From the IMG/VR virus record IMGVR_UViG_3300025889_000618, positions 1 to 30,413 of that record: 30,413 bases of DNA. One strand, given 5' to 3'. Shown one piece after another: positions 1 to 7,315 of the stretch. The notes beneath the pieces were generated by a model, which was given only the letters and a program-made list of their open reading frames with translations, was not told where the DNA came from and did no database searches. Source of the stretch: a virus. Made by a program: the position numbers and the translations under genes. Position 1 is the stretch's first letter, and the number at the start of each line of letters is the position of its first letter.

Positions 1-66
1 GTGCAAACAGATATAAATAACCAAACAGCGTTAGATAAAAGAATCAATCAAAGAGCAACATTATGA
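1..66 (+). CDS. 3' end of a truncated upstream gene
   Basis: An open frame enters from the left edge and ends at a TGA that overlaps the next ATG as ATGA, the junction style used throughout this phage. The 21 visible residues are polar (ending QRATL) and show no recognisable domain. Its position directly before the prohead protease suggests a late or packaging operon gene, but that is only context. Confidence 0.6.
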   Translation: MQTDINNQTALDKRINQRATL

Positions 67-656
67 CACAAATAGTAGAATTAATTTTAGACGAAGAAGA
101 AGAAGGCGGAATCTATGCAATTAGCATAGTTGATATGCCTGCAATAGAAAGTAATTTTATAGCCCTTTCAGAAGATAAAAAGACAAAGTATAGTTTAGCC
201 CAAGTAGATAATGAACAGCGTTTGTTAGTTGGGGCTGCATTGATACCTAACAAGCAAATTTTTAGAAAGGATGCAGAGGACAATGAGTTTTATGTGTATT
301 TTTCTAAAGATACGGTTAAAAAAGCGGCTTATAGATTCTTAAAAAGCAATGCACACCATAACCACACCTTACAACATCAAGAACAAATAGAGGGGCTTTA
401 TGTGGCTGAAAGTTGGATAGTTGAATCAGAGCAAGACAAGTCAAGAAAGTACGGTTTAAATGTACCAATAGGCACTTGGATGGTTGCGGTAAAAGTAGAT
501 AATGAACAGATTTGGAATGAGCAAATTAAAAGCGGTAACGCCAAAGGGTTTTCAATTGAGGCTTATTTTGCAAACAAATTAGGAAGCATTAAACAGAGTG
601 TTGATGACGTTGTAATTGAATCTGCCCAACTTTTAAATAAAATGCTAAATTTGTAG
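63..656 (+). CDS. XkdF-like prohead serine protease
   Basis: Likely capsid maturation protease (Peptidase_S78_2 / XkdF type, 197 aa), which would process scaffold and capsid proteins inside the prohead. Visible features are an acidic N-terminus ending in a DMPAIE segment, a His-rich stretch AHHNH around residues 97-101 that could supply the catalytic His, and the GFSIEAYF segment with Ser164 in the position of the family nucleophile. The length fits the family. It overlaps the preceding frame by ATGA and leads the packaging operon. In most phages the protease lies between portal and capsid genes; here it is upstream of the terminase. Family call from motif layout and context; the catalytic assignment is inferred. 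Confidence 0.78.
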   Translation: MTQIVELILDEEEEGGIYAISIVDMPAIESNFIALSEDKKTKYSLAQVDNEQRLLVGAALIPNKQIFRKDAEDNEFYVYFSKDTVKKAAYRFLKSNAHHNHTLQHQEQIEGLYVAESWIVESEQDKSRKYGLNVPIGTWMVAVKVDNEQIWNEQIKSGNAKGFSIEAYFANKLGSIKQSVDDVVIESAQLLNKMLNL

Positions 657-673
657 AAACTAAATAACTAAAT

Positions 674-1243
674 ATGAATATAACCAACGATTTAAAACCA
701 TTAGGAATTGATGACGTGGCTAACAGTAGTTGGTTTTATGATAAGAATTGGTTAATTGTTGGCACAGGTCACAGCATTGAGAAATGGACACCTGAATTAA
801 AACAGGAATACAATATTTGGACTATAAATGCGGCGATTAGCCACACAAAATACGCAGATATTGCGGCAATTCACGACCAAGTTATCTACTACGACATTAA
901 AAAGTTTATTCAAAACGATTTTGATTATAGATATATCTTAACCCGAACACCAAACATTCAAAAACAGCCTAACACTTGTTACGTTCAGTTAGAATGTGAT
1001 ACAAAATATAGGGATTTGGGGTTAAAACAATACCCACGTTTAAATAGCAGTGCCTTTGCATTTAGGTTTTTAGGTGAACGTTTTAAAAATATTTATTCAA
1101 TTGGTATTGATGGAGGTAATAAAGTAAGTGAATTAATGCCTGACTTTTACCAAAACCACGAAAACGGGCAGAATTTTGATGCCCATAACGGTTTTATACC
1201 TATATTTAAAAAGGAATTTGGATTTAATCATATAAAATTATGA
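674..1243 (+). CDS. DUF115-like Rossmann-fold protein, possible glycosyltransferase-related
   Basis: The 189 aa protein begins with a hydrophobic strand and glycine turn, WLIVGTGHS at residues 26-34, resembling the GxGxS nucleotide-sugar binding loop of DUF115/MAF-type and sialyltransferase-like proteins. A second strand-like segment, IYSIGIDGG, lies near residue 140. It sits between the protease and the small terminase with an ATGA overlap to the latter, so it is co-expressed with packaging genes. A role in decorating virions or other glycans is possible, particularly as a GT-B glycosyltransferase lies just beyond the large terminase. Function not established; other Rossmann-fold roles are possible. 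Confidence 0.5.
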   Translation: MNITNDLKPLGIDDVANSSWFYDKNWLIVGTGHSIEKWTPELKQEYNIWTINAAISHTKYADIAAIHDQVIYYDIKKFIQNDFDYRYILTRTPNIQKQPNTCYVQLECDTKYRDLGLKQYPRLNSSAFAFRFLGERFKNIYSIGIDGGNKVSELMPDFYQNHENGQNFDAHNGFIPIFKKEFGFNHIKL

Positions 1244-1689
1244 GTGAAAAAGAGCATTTCGGCAGGCCATTTGGCAGCTTTAAAGTTTCAGTTGAGCAAA
1301 TAAAAGCTGAATGGAACAAGTATATTGACTATTGTTCTAAGTTTAAGGTTGAACACCCAACAGGAAGCGGTAAGGTAGTTGAGGTTAGAAAGCCAAGAGT
1401 GCCAACAATAGGCGAATTTATAGAGCGTTTAGATATTTGTTACTATACTTGGGAAAAATTCACCTTAGAAGAAAGCCACAAAGAGTTTAAAGAAACGGTT
1501 AGCAAGATTAACGAGATAATTCAGAATAGAAAAGTATCTGCATTATTAAACGGTGAAGGCAACACAACAGGGTTAATATTCGATTTAAAGGCTAACTACG
1601 GTTGGAAGGATAAACAAACGGTTGAGCATACAGGTGACACAGATAATCAATTAGTGGTTAGGGTTATTGATGGAACTCAAAACAAATAA
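1240..1689 (+). CDS. terS: Terminase small subunit
   Basis: A 149 aa protein with an N-terminal GRPFGSF segment followed by helices (EQIKAEWNKYIDYC), resembling the DNA-packaging gp3 / small terminase family. Small terminases recognise the packaging site and regulate the large subunit. The C-terminal part (LIFDLKANYGWKDKQ) matches the usual small-terminase ending. Its 3' end overlaps the start of the large subunit by 20 nt, the standard neighbour. The call rests mainly on synteny plus this pattern. Confidence 0.8.
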   Translation: MSEKEHFGRPFGSFKVSVEQIKAEWNKYIDYCSKFKVEHPTGSGKVVEVRKPRVPTIGEFIERLDICYYTWEKFTLEESHKEFKETVSKINEIIQNRKVSALLNGEGNTTGLIFDLKANYGWKDKQTVEHTGDTDNQLVVRVIDGTQNK

Positions 1690-2818
1690 AGTATTTTGGC
1701 ATCTTGAAAACTCAAAAAGCAAGTATGTAATTGAGCAAGGTGGCACAAGGTCGGGCAAGACTTATAATATTTTAATTTGGCTAATTTACTATGCTAATTT
1801 ACACAAGGGTAAAACCATTACCATTTGTCGTAAATCATTTCCATCATTAAGGGGTTCAGTGTATCGAGATTTTATAGAGATACTTCAAAACGCAGATTTA
1901 TATGATGAATCTTTGCATAACAAAACAGAAAACATTTATAGGCTTAACGGCAACCTTTTTGAATTTATTGCAGTAGACCAAGCCCAAAAAATTAGAGGTC
2001 GTAAAAGAAACATACTTTTTATCAATGAGGCCAACGAGATAAACTATGAAGAATTTTTTCAGTTGGACATTCGAACCACAGACAAAGTAATAATAGACTA
2101 CAACCCTTCAGAAGATTTTTGGGTTGAGGATATTAAAAAACAAAATGAGTGCGATTTCTTTATTACTACTTATTTAGATAACCCCTTTTTACCTAAAGAA
2201 TTAATTGAAAAGATTGAAAGGATAAAAGACCAAGATGAAAACTATTGGCGAGTTTACGGTTTAGGGTTAAAAGGATTTATAGAGGGACAAATATTTGCTA
2301 ATTTTAATGAAGTTGATAAATGGCCTGAATGCAAATGGGAGGCTTTGGGGTTAGATTTTGGTTATGTGAACGACCCAACCGCATTAATTAAATTTGGTAT
2401 GTTTGAGGGTGAAATATATTTACAAGAGTTACTTTACCAAACGGGTTTAACAAATCAAGAAATTGGCAACCATTTAAAAAGTTACAACATTGATAGGCGG
2501 ATTGAAATAATTTGCGATTCAGCCGAGCCAAAGAGTATTCAAGAAATCTATTTAATGGGTTTTAACGCCAAAGGAGTTATAAAAGGTGCTGACAGTATCA
2601 AGAATGGAATTGATATCTTAAAACGCCACAAAATAAACGTAGTTAAAGGTTCACCAAACATTGTAAAAGAGTTTAGGAATTACAAATGGCAAAAGGATAA
2701 AAACGGTAATATGATAAACAAACCGATTGACTTTTACAACCATGCTTGCGATGCGATTAGATACGTTGCATTAACTAAATTACAAATTGAAAACAAAGGT
2801 AAATATATTATAGGATGA
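1670..2818 (+). CDS. terL: Terminase large subunit (ATPase and nuclease)
   Basis: DNA-packaging motor of the PBSX/Terminase_3 type, 382 aa. Walker A is GGTRSGKT at residues 24-31 and Walker B is within ILFINEANE near residues 114-122. The C-terminal RNase H-fold nuclease shows the three expected acids: Asp229 in LDFGYVNDP, Asp283 in IICDSAEP and Asp361 in HACDAIRY. The frame can also open at a TTG at 1667, but ATG at 1670 is the better start. It overlaps the small terminase upstream and the glycosyltransferase downstream (ATGA). All catalytic residues are present, so it should be active. Confidence 0.95.
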   Translation: MELKTNKVFWHLENSKSKYVIEQGGTRSGKTYNILIWLIYYANLHKGKTITICRKSFPSLRGSVYRDFIEILQNADLYDESLHNKTENIYRLNGNLFEFIAVDQAQKIRGRKRNILFINEANEINYEEFFQLDIRTTDKVIIDYNPSEDFWVEDIKKQNECDFFITTYLDNPFLPKELIEKIERIKDQDENYWRVYGLGLKGFIEGQIFANFNEVDKWPECKWEALGLDFGYVNDPTALIKFGMFEGEIYLQELLYQTGLTNQEIGNHLKSYNIDRRIEIICDSAEPKSIQEIYLMGFNAKGVIKGADSIKNGIDILKRHKINVVKGSPNIVKEFRNYKWQKDKNGNMINKPIDFYNHACDAIRYVALTKLQIENKGKYIIG

Positions 2819-3771
2819 GAATACTAACAGCAGCAACAATGAAAGGGGCGATAAATTACCACAGGTTAATTAGCCCGCATATTATGTTAAAGGCGGCTTA
2901 CCCCGACACCGAAATTTTAACCACCGTAAGTCAATCTTCAATTTTAAACACTGATTTAAATAAAATTGATATGATAATTTTTACAAGGTTTATTGCCTTT
3001 AAAGAAATTGAAAGAATAACAGATTGGTTGAGAAAAAAAGCCCATGTTAAATTAGTGTTAGATATTGACGACTATTGGAAGTTAGACGACCATCATATTT
3101 TAAGCCATTTATACAATAAAGACTTTGAAGAACAAACAATAAAAACTTTTAGATGTGTAGACCATATAATTACCACCAATAAAAGGTTGGCTAAAATGAT
3201 TAAGCCATATAACAAAAGGGTAACTGTTATACCCAACATAATTAACACCGATGAAATGCAATGGAAGCCATCGCCAAAAAGAAAAGGCAAGGTTAAAATA
3301 TCTTTCTTTGGAGGTGAAACACATTTTGAGGATTTGAAATTTAGCAAGGTAGATTACAGCAAACTAAATGCGGTGGCCTATGTTGAAAAATACAAAGAGT
3401 TAGGTTTTAAAATTGAGCCACCAAAAGATGAATGGACATACGGCACTTTATTTGATGACACCGACATTTCAATTGCGCCTTTATTACCTACAAAATTTAA
3501 CAGCTGCAAATCAAATTTAAAAGTAGTTGAGGCGGGTGTAAAGGGTAAGTTAATTTGTACGACCAAAACACCACCATATTTAGATTTTCAAAGCGAAAAT
3601 ATTATTTATTTTGAGCCTAACGAAGATTGGACAGATAAATTAACCTTACTTTCAAAAGATAGGGCAACGGTTGAGCAAATTTCTAAACGATTGCAAGAGG
3701 AAATTTTAGACCATTACAACCCACATAGGTGGACAAAATTCAGAATGGATTTGTATAAATCAATTTTATAA
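2815..3771 (+). CDS. GT-B fold glycosyltransferase
   Basis: A 318 aa protein resembling glycosyltransferase group 1 enzymes, which move sugars from nucleotide donors. An Asp-rich segment DIDDYW lies at residues 83-88, a TTNKRLAKM helix follows the first Rossmann half, VTVIPNIIN marks the interdomain link, and SNLKVVEAGVKG at about 233-244 carries Glu239 of the donor-binding helix. It is the last gene of the packaging operon and starts inside the terL stop. Glycosylation of virion proteins, phage DNA or a host surface glycan are all possible; no modified-base pathway gene points to DNA as its acceptor. Acceptor unknown. Confidence 0.75.
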   Translation: MRILTAATMKGAINYHRLISPHIMLKAAYPDTEILTTVSQSSILNTDLNKIDMIIFTRFIAFKEIERITDWLRKKAHVKLVLDIDDYWKLDDHHILSHLYNKDFEEQTIKTFRCVDHIITTNKRLAKMIKPYNKRVTVIPNIINTDEMQWKPSPKRKGKVKISFFGGETHFEDLKFSKVDYSKLNAVAYVEKYKELGFKIEPPKDEWTYGTLFDDTDISIAPLLPTKFNSCKSNLKVVEAGVKGKLICTTKTPPYLDFQSENIIYFEPNEDWTDKLTLLSKDRATVEQISKRLQEEILDHYNPHRWTKFRMDLYKSIL

Positions 3772-3774
3772 CAT

Positions 3775-3801
3775 TTTGTAAAATACAATTTGTTATATTT
3801 G
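3775..3801 (+). promoter_or_regulatory. Bacteroidota-type promoter before the capsid operon
   Basis: TATATTTG at 3794-3801 matches the Bacteroidota -7 consensus TAnnTTTG. A TTTG at 3775-3778 could be the -33 element, but the 15-nt spacer is shorter than the roughly 19-21 nt usual for this class. It starts immediately after the glycosyltransferase stop. The predicted start of transcription is near 3807. Confidence 0.5.
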
Positions 3802-3868
3802 AAGCATTACTAACAGTCTTTCTTAGCTTAAAACCCCTTTTGGATAGAAACCCCAAAAGGGGTTTTTT
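3802..3868 (+). terminator. Intrinsic terminator 30 nt after a promoter (short RNA or leader)
   Basis: A perfect 14-bp inverted repeat (AAAACCCCTTTTGG at 3830-3843 with 3853-3866) encloses a 9-nt loop and ends in a run of six T. A weak upstream hairpin (AAGC at 3802-3805 with GCTT at 3826-3829) may form first. The promoter at 3794 lies just upstream, so transcripts from it would either be a free RNA of about 60 nt or be attenuated before the capsid operon. It could also terminate the packaging operon. About 60 nt of A/T-rich sequence follow before the next gene. Confidence 0.75.
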
Positions 3869-3900
3869 GTTTCTAAATGCAACACAAGCCCATTTATTTA

Positions 3901-3912
3901 GTTATTAGGTTA
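3901..3912 (+). promoter_or_regulatory. GTTATTAGGTTA motif, copy 1
   Basis: This 12-mer lies 15 nt before the scaffold-gene start. An identical copy precedes the gene at 23107 and a one-mismatch copy precedes the gene at 6977. All three are upstream of structural genes. It may be a late regulatory or translation-initiation element. Confidence 0.35.
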
Positions 3913-3927
3913 AGCAATAATTAAAAA

Positions 3928-4614
3928 ATGGCAGAAAAAAATATCAAAGAAACTATTGGTGAGTACCTTTTAAAATTAGGACATCAATTAACCAATACAG
4001 ATGAAAACGGCCTTAAACCTGAAGAAGCCGCACAAGTTCACGAGATTAAATTCATGGTTGAATCAATGCTTGAAGATGGTGTTACTAACATCGCTTCACC
4101 TGCCGATGAATGGGCAGCAGGCGTTGAAGTATTTATTATGGCAGATGGCGAGCAAATGCCGTTACCTGTTGGTGAATACGTTTTGGCAGATGGTTCAATG
4201 TTGGTTGTAGAAAATGACGGAATCGTTGCAAACTACACACCTGCAAACGTTGAAGAAGAAAGCACAAATGTTGAGCAAGATGCAAACGCAGTAGCAGAAG
4301 CAGCCCCAACACAAAGCCCACAAGCAAAAGCAATCATTGAAAGCGTGGTTAAAGAAACCAAGTTTGAAGCTGAAAAAGAAATTGAATCATTAAAAGCTGA
4401 ATTATCAACTTTGAAAGGTTTGATTGATGAGAAATTTTCAGCCGTTGCAGGTTCAGTTGATGTTATTACAAATGAGTTGGTAGAATTATCAAAACCAATG
4501 GACAAGGTAAAACACAGCCCTGAAAAAAACACAGTGAAACAAATAACAAAAGACGATTTATTAAAAATGTCTTTAAGTCAAAGAATAGAATATTTTAAAA
4601 ATAAATTAAATTAA
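3928..4614 (+). CDS. Probable head scaffold protein
   Basis: An acidic 228 aa protein encoded 8 nt before the major capsid gene. The middle holds a glycine-turn beta segment (GEYVLADGSMLVVENDG, about residues 77-93), then an Ala/Glu-rich low-complexity linker, then a long heptad-like coiled coil (about 140-190, KEIESLKAELSTLKGLIDEKF), and a basic C-terminus. Acidic coiled-coil composition, a charged tail and position between terminase and capsid are typical of scaffolds, which would be cleaved by the XkdF-like protease. No catalytic motif is visible. Role inferred from composition and synteny. Confidence 0.65.
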   Translation: MAEKNIKETIGEYLLKLGHQLTNTDENGLKPEEAAQVHEIKFMVESMLEDGVTNIASPADEWAAGVEVFIMADGEQMPLPVGEYVLADGSMLVVENDGIVANYTPANVEEESTNVEQDANAVAEAAPTQSPQAKAIIESVVKETKFEAEKEIESLKAELSTLKGLIDEKFSAVAGSVDVITNELVELSKPMDKVKHSPEKNTVKQITKDDLLKMSLSQRIEYFKNKLN

Positions 4615-4622
4615 TTAAAAAA

Positions 4623-5543
4623 ATGGCAACAGAAACAACTTTATCAGGTAATTTTGTAGGCACAAAAGCCGCAGGTTATTTTTACCCTGCAATATTGCAA
4701 GGTAACACAATTAACGACAATGTAATTACTATACATGAAAACGTTGATTATAAATTAAACATTAGAAATTTAGGTTTAGGCACGACAGGATTTTTATCAG
4801 TGGCTTCGTGCGATTTTACACCAACAGGCGATGTATCTTTAAGCGATGTAGTATTAGAGCCCACCGACCTGCAAGTAAACATCCAACTTTGCAAAAAAGA
4901 TTTTCGCAGTCAATGGGAGAAATTAGAAATGAGAGGTGCATTGTTAAACCAAGAGTTACCTTCTTCTTTCCAAGAATTTTTCATTCAAAAAAACTTAGAA
5001 TTAATTGCTAAAGATTTTGAGGTAGCAGTTTGGCAGGGTGGATCATTTGGCGGATTTGAAGCTAAATTAGCGGCTAACGGAGATGTAATTGATGTTACAG
5101 GTACTACTCTAACTGCAGCTAATATATTAGCTGAAATAGGAAAAGTTTATGCAGCTATTCCTGATGCGTTATACAGTGCAGATGATATTAAAATATATGT
5201 GCCAATTTCAGCAGCTAAATTATATCAACAAGCAACAGCCGCAGTTGGTGCAGGCTATTCAGGAGGAACAGGTGCAGGTTACAGAGGTGAATCTTATGTA
5301 GGAGAAAAACCATTTGATTACTTAGGTATTCCAATTGTAATAGCAAACGGAATGAGTGCTAATAAAATGGTTGCTGCAAGAAAATCAGATTTACATTTTG
5401 GTACAAACATAATGACTGATATGTCAGAAATTAGAGTTGTGGACATGGCTGCAACTGACGGCTCAGATAATGTGAGATTTGTAGCAAGAATGACAGGTGG
5501 CACGCAATTAACCAACGGGAGCAATATAGTATATTATTCATAA
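4623..5543 (+). CDS. Major capsid protein
   Basis: A 306 aa protein following the scaffold gene by 8 nt. The sequence runs from an N-terminal arm (FVGTKAAGYFYPAILQG) through a CDFTPTGDVSL segment to a helix-rich region (LCKKDFRSQWEKLEMRG), then Gly/Ala-rich beta segments and a C-terminal part that ends in a GGTQLTNGSNIVYY stretch. Size, the adjacent scaffold and abundant-protein composition (few Cys, many Ala/Gly/Thr) fit an HK97-fold capsid protein of Bacteroidota siphophages. The fold cannot be proven from sequence alone by eye. Confidence 0.8.
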   Translation: MATETTLSGNFVGTKAAGYFYPAILQGNTINDNVITIHENVDYKLNIRNLGLGTTGFLSVASCDFTPTGDVSLSDVVLEPTDLQVNIQLCKKDFRSQWEKLEMRGALLNQELPSSFQEFFIQKNLELIAKDFEVAVWQGGSFGGFEAKLAANGDVIDVTGTTLTAANILAEIGKVYAAIPDALYSADDIKIYVPISAAKLYQQATAAVGAGYSGGTGAGYRGESYVGEKPFDYLGIPIVIANGMSANKMVAARKSDLHFGTNIMTDMSEIRVVDMAATDGSDNVRFVARMTGGTQLTNGSNIVYYS

Positions 5544-5559
5544 TTAAAAGAAATTCAAA

Positions 5560-6078
5560 ATGGCTTGTGATTTAACATCAGGGCGTTTGTGGCAGTGTAA
5601 AGAGCAAGTAGGCGGTATTAATACCGTTTACTTTGCTGATTTTGGCGACCTTAGTGGATTGACCGTTACAGACGGTGAAATTGCTACGGGTGCTTTAAGC
5701 GGCAAAACTCTTTATCAGTACCAACTACCCGACTATACAGGAAACTTAACCGAAACATTAACAGCATCTGCCGAAAGTGGAAGCATTTTTTATGAACAAG
5801 CCCTTGAGATTACTTTACACAAATTAAGGGCAGTTGATAGCGATGAAATTAAGTTATTGGCTAAAGGCAGACCTCATATAATTGTAAAAGATAATAACGA
5901 TAATTTACTTTTATTAGGTAAGATAAAAGGAATGAATGTAACCACAGTAGCAGGGCAGTCGGGAACGGCAGCAGGTGATATGAGTGGCTATGTTTTAAGT
6001 TTTACAGGCAGTGAATATGATGCTGCCCCTTTTGTAGCCGATTTAACGGGTGCTTCAATAGTAACGACAAACCCATAA
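5560..6078 (+). CDS. Virion structural protein, possible tail tube protein
   Basis: A 172 aa, beta-rich protein in the capsid operon, 16 nt after the capsid gene. It starts MACDLTSGR and contains several Gly/Asp turns (VYFADFGDLSGLTV), one long helix-like segment (YEQALEITLHKLRAVDSDEIKLLAKG, about residues 88-113) and a C-terminal YVLSFTGSEYDAAPF stretch. Tube-like proteins of the gpV type share this beta-helix-beta layout and abundance near the capsid gene, so a tail tube is my best guess. A head decoration protein is the alternative. Followed by a strong terminator at 6109-6136. Confidence 0.5.
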   Translation: MACDLTSGRLWQCKEQVGGINTVYFADFGDLSGLTVTDGEIATGALSGKTLYQYQLPDYTGNLTETLTASAESGSIFYEQALEITLHKLRAVDSDEIKLLAKGRPHIIVKDNNDNLLLLGKIKGMNVTTVAGQSGTAAGDMSGYVLSFTGSEYDAAPFVADLTGASIVTTNP

Positions 6079-6108
6079 TTCTCTCTTTCATATTTAGTTT
6101 TAGTTTTG

Positions 6109-6136
6109 AGGGGCTGCATTTTGTAGCCCCTTTTTT
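6109..6136 (+). terminator. Terminator of the capsid operon
   Basis: GGGGCTGC at 6110-6117 pairs with GTAGCCCC at 6123-6130 (8 bp with one G-U) around a 5-nt loop and is followed by six T. It lies 30 nt after the stop of the last capsid-operon gene. The T/A-rich 20 nt in front (from 6087) closely resemble those before the hairpin at 12261. Confidence 0.88.
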
Positions 6137-6146
6137 ATTATATTTG
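6120..6146 (+). promoter_or_regulatory. Promoter of structured leader RNA A
   Basis: TATATTTG at 6139-6146 fits the -7 consensus TAnnTTTG. A TTTG at 6120-6123, inside the terminator loop, could be the -33 element with a 15-nt spacer. The same box and arrangement recur at 3794, 12215 and 16144. Confidence 0.5.
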
Positions 6147-6151
6147 CTTTA

Positions 6152-6240
6152 ATAAGTTGAGTTGCGGCAACTATTAAAAAAAATTTTAAAGCCTTTGGTG
6201 AGTAGAGCCCGCAACCTCGAAAGCCAAAGGTTTTTTTTGT
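6152..6240 (+). ncRNA. Leader/small RNA A: pseudoknot with built-in terminator
   Basis: Helix 1 is GTTGCGG (6161-6167) with CCGCAAC (6209-6215). Helix 2 is AAAGCCTTTGG (6188-6198) with CCAAAGGTTTT (6224-6234), containing one G-U. The order is 5' arm 1, 5' arm 2, 3' arm 1, 3' arm 2, so the helices cross as in an H-type pseudoknot. Helix 2 runs into eight T (6231-6238), making it an intrinsic terminator, and the HNH gene's ATG is only 3 nt further on. An alternative hairpin GTTG-CGG-CAAC (6161-6171) competes with helix 1. Related elements lie at 16157 and 17851. Whether it is a free RNA, an attenuator or a translational switch is not known. Confidence 0.7.
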
Positions 6241-6241
6241 T

Positions 6242-6937
6242 ATGAAAGAAATGGATGTTTTAGATTATTTTATAAATAATTTTGACACAGCAATTTTTGA
6301 TAAATCAAATAATAAGTACAAATTTACAAATGGGTTATCCTTATTTTTAAACGATAAAATATATGAAGAAAACCCCTACATAATTAGACCTAAATTAAGA
6401 ACTTGCTGCAAATGCAAGATTGATAAATCTTATGATTTTTATCATAAAAATAAAAGTAAAAAAGATGGTTATAATTCAGAGTGTAATCAATGTAGAAAGG
6501 AATTTACTAGTATTTATTTTAAAACAGATAAACATAAATTACTACATAAAGAATATATAAAAAAAATGCCTTTTGGATATGAGAAGCAAAGAATTAGGTC
6601 TGCTACTAGTCAAATAAGGAAAAGGTCTAATAGCCCTTTAAAAACTTGTGATGTTTTAGGTTGTAGTTATGAATTTATATTTAAATACCTTGATTTATCT
6701 AATAATATTAAAAAAGAAATAGACCATATTATACCTTTATCATGGGCAGAAACAGAGGAAGAAGTAATAAACTTAGGACATTACTCAAATCTACAAATGC
6801 TAGATAAATTTAACAACCTATCTAAAAATAATAGATTTTGTTTAAAAAAGAACTTGCAAAAAGTTTATAAATATCATCCTAATATAGAAATAATAAAGCC
6901 AATAATAAATAGAAACCAAGATAAAATAAAAGACTAA
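6242..6937 (+). CDS. HNH homing-type endonuclease
   Basis: A 231 aa protein with a zinc-finger pair (C55-C56-K-C58 and C81-N-Q-C84) followed by an HNH core: the EIDHIIPLS motif with Asp161-His162, then HYSNLQML with His180 and Asn183, and a final NNLSKNN segment. These are the metal-binding and catalytic elements of free-standing phage HNH nucleases. The gene is more AT-rich than its neighbours (many ATA, AGA, AAT codons) and interrupts the row of structural genes with its own promoter and leader, which suggests a mobile insertion. No intron or intein boundary is visible. Confidence 0.88.
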   Translation: MKEMDVLDYFINNFDTAIFDKSNNKYKFTNGLSLFLNDKIYEENPYIIRPKLRTCCKCKIDKSYDFYHKNKSKKDGYNSECNQCRKEFTSIYFKTDKHKLLHKEYIKKMPFGYEKQRIRSATSQIRKRSNSPLKTCDVLGCSYEFIFKYLDLSNNIKKEIDHIIPLSWAETEEEVINLGHYSNLQMLDKFNNLSKNNRFCLKKNLQKVYKYHPNIEIIKPIINRNQDKIKD

Positions 6938-6962
6938 ATATCAACAAAAAGCGTTTTTTAGC

Positions 6963-6974
6963 GTTATTAGATTA
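6963..6974 (+). promoter_or_regulatory. GTTATTAGATTA motif, copy 2
   Basis: This copy has one mismatch to the 12-mer at 3901 and 23096 and lies 2 nt before the ATG of the following structural gene. Another CGTT sits exactly 10 bp upstream of its own CGTT, a spacing also seen at the 23096 copy. Confidence 0.35.
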
Positions 6975-6976
6975 GC

Positions 6977-7315
6977 ATGATTTACATAGGTACTACAACA
7001 GCTTACATATTTATTAATCTATTTGAACGTGGTGAAAGTTTAACAAGCAATACTACTTATGATTTAATATTTACAAATCAAGCCACCAAGAAAGAAACTA
7101 CTATTCCTGCTCAAGCCACAGCTATAACAGAAAGGTATTTTCAGTTTTTATTAAATGATGGGTTAGCGGGTGAGCCTGATGGCTTTTATGAGTTGAATGT
7201 TTATAGCGGTTCAAATTTAATTTACAATGAACTTTGCTTTGTAAACGATAAAACAGACGTTACCTATAATGCTAATTCAATTACAACAATATACAACGTA
7301 AATGAGCCGAGTTAA
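6977..7315 (+). CDS. Small beta-rich virion-associated protein
   Basis: A 112 aa protein without a recognised family. It consists mainly of alternating hydrophobic/polar strands (AYIFINLFERG, TYDLIFTNQAT, FYELNVYSGSNLIYNELCF), with no signal peptide or membrane helix. It overlaps the portal gene by 14 nt, so co-translation is likely. The first gene after the HNH insertion, it probably belonged to the interrupted structural operon. A small head, neck or decoration component is plausible from context only. Confidence 0.6.
   Translation: MIYIGTTTAYIFINLFERGESLTSNTTYDLIFTNQATKKETTIPAQATAITERYFQFLLNDGLAGEPDGFYELNVYSGSNLIYNELCFVNDKTDVTYNANSITTIYNVNEPS

Noticed and set aside
3812-3866. Crossing helix (pseudoknot) in the 3794 unit
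   Set aside because: Only a 5-bp TTTCT/AGAAA pairing is possible and the loop of the terminator is too short; it was kept as a simple hairpin.
4001-4210. Second + frame inside the scaffold gene
   Set aside because: Fully contained in another frame of a well-supported gene, with no conserved features.
6099-6108. Additional TAnnTTTG promoter (TAGTTTTG)
   Set aside because: It would start transcription inside the terminator hairpin of the capsid operon.
6242-6937. Group I intron or intein containing the HNH gene
   Set aside because: Genes on both sides are complete with their own starts and stops, and no split coding sequence or intron core was found.
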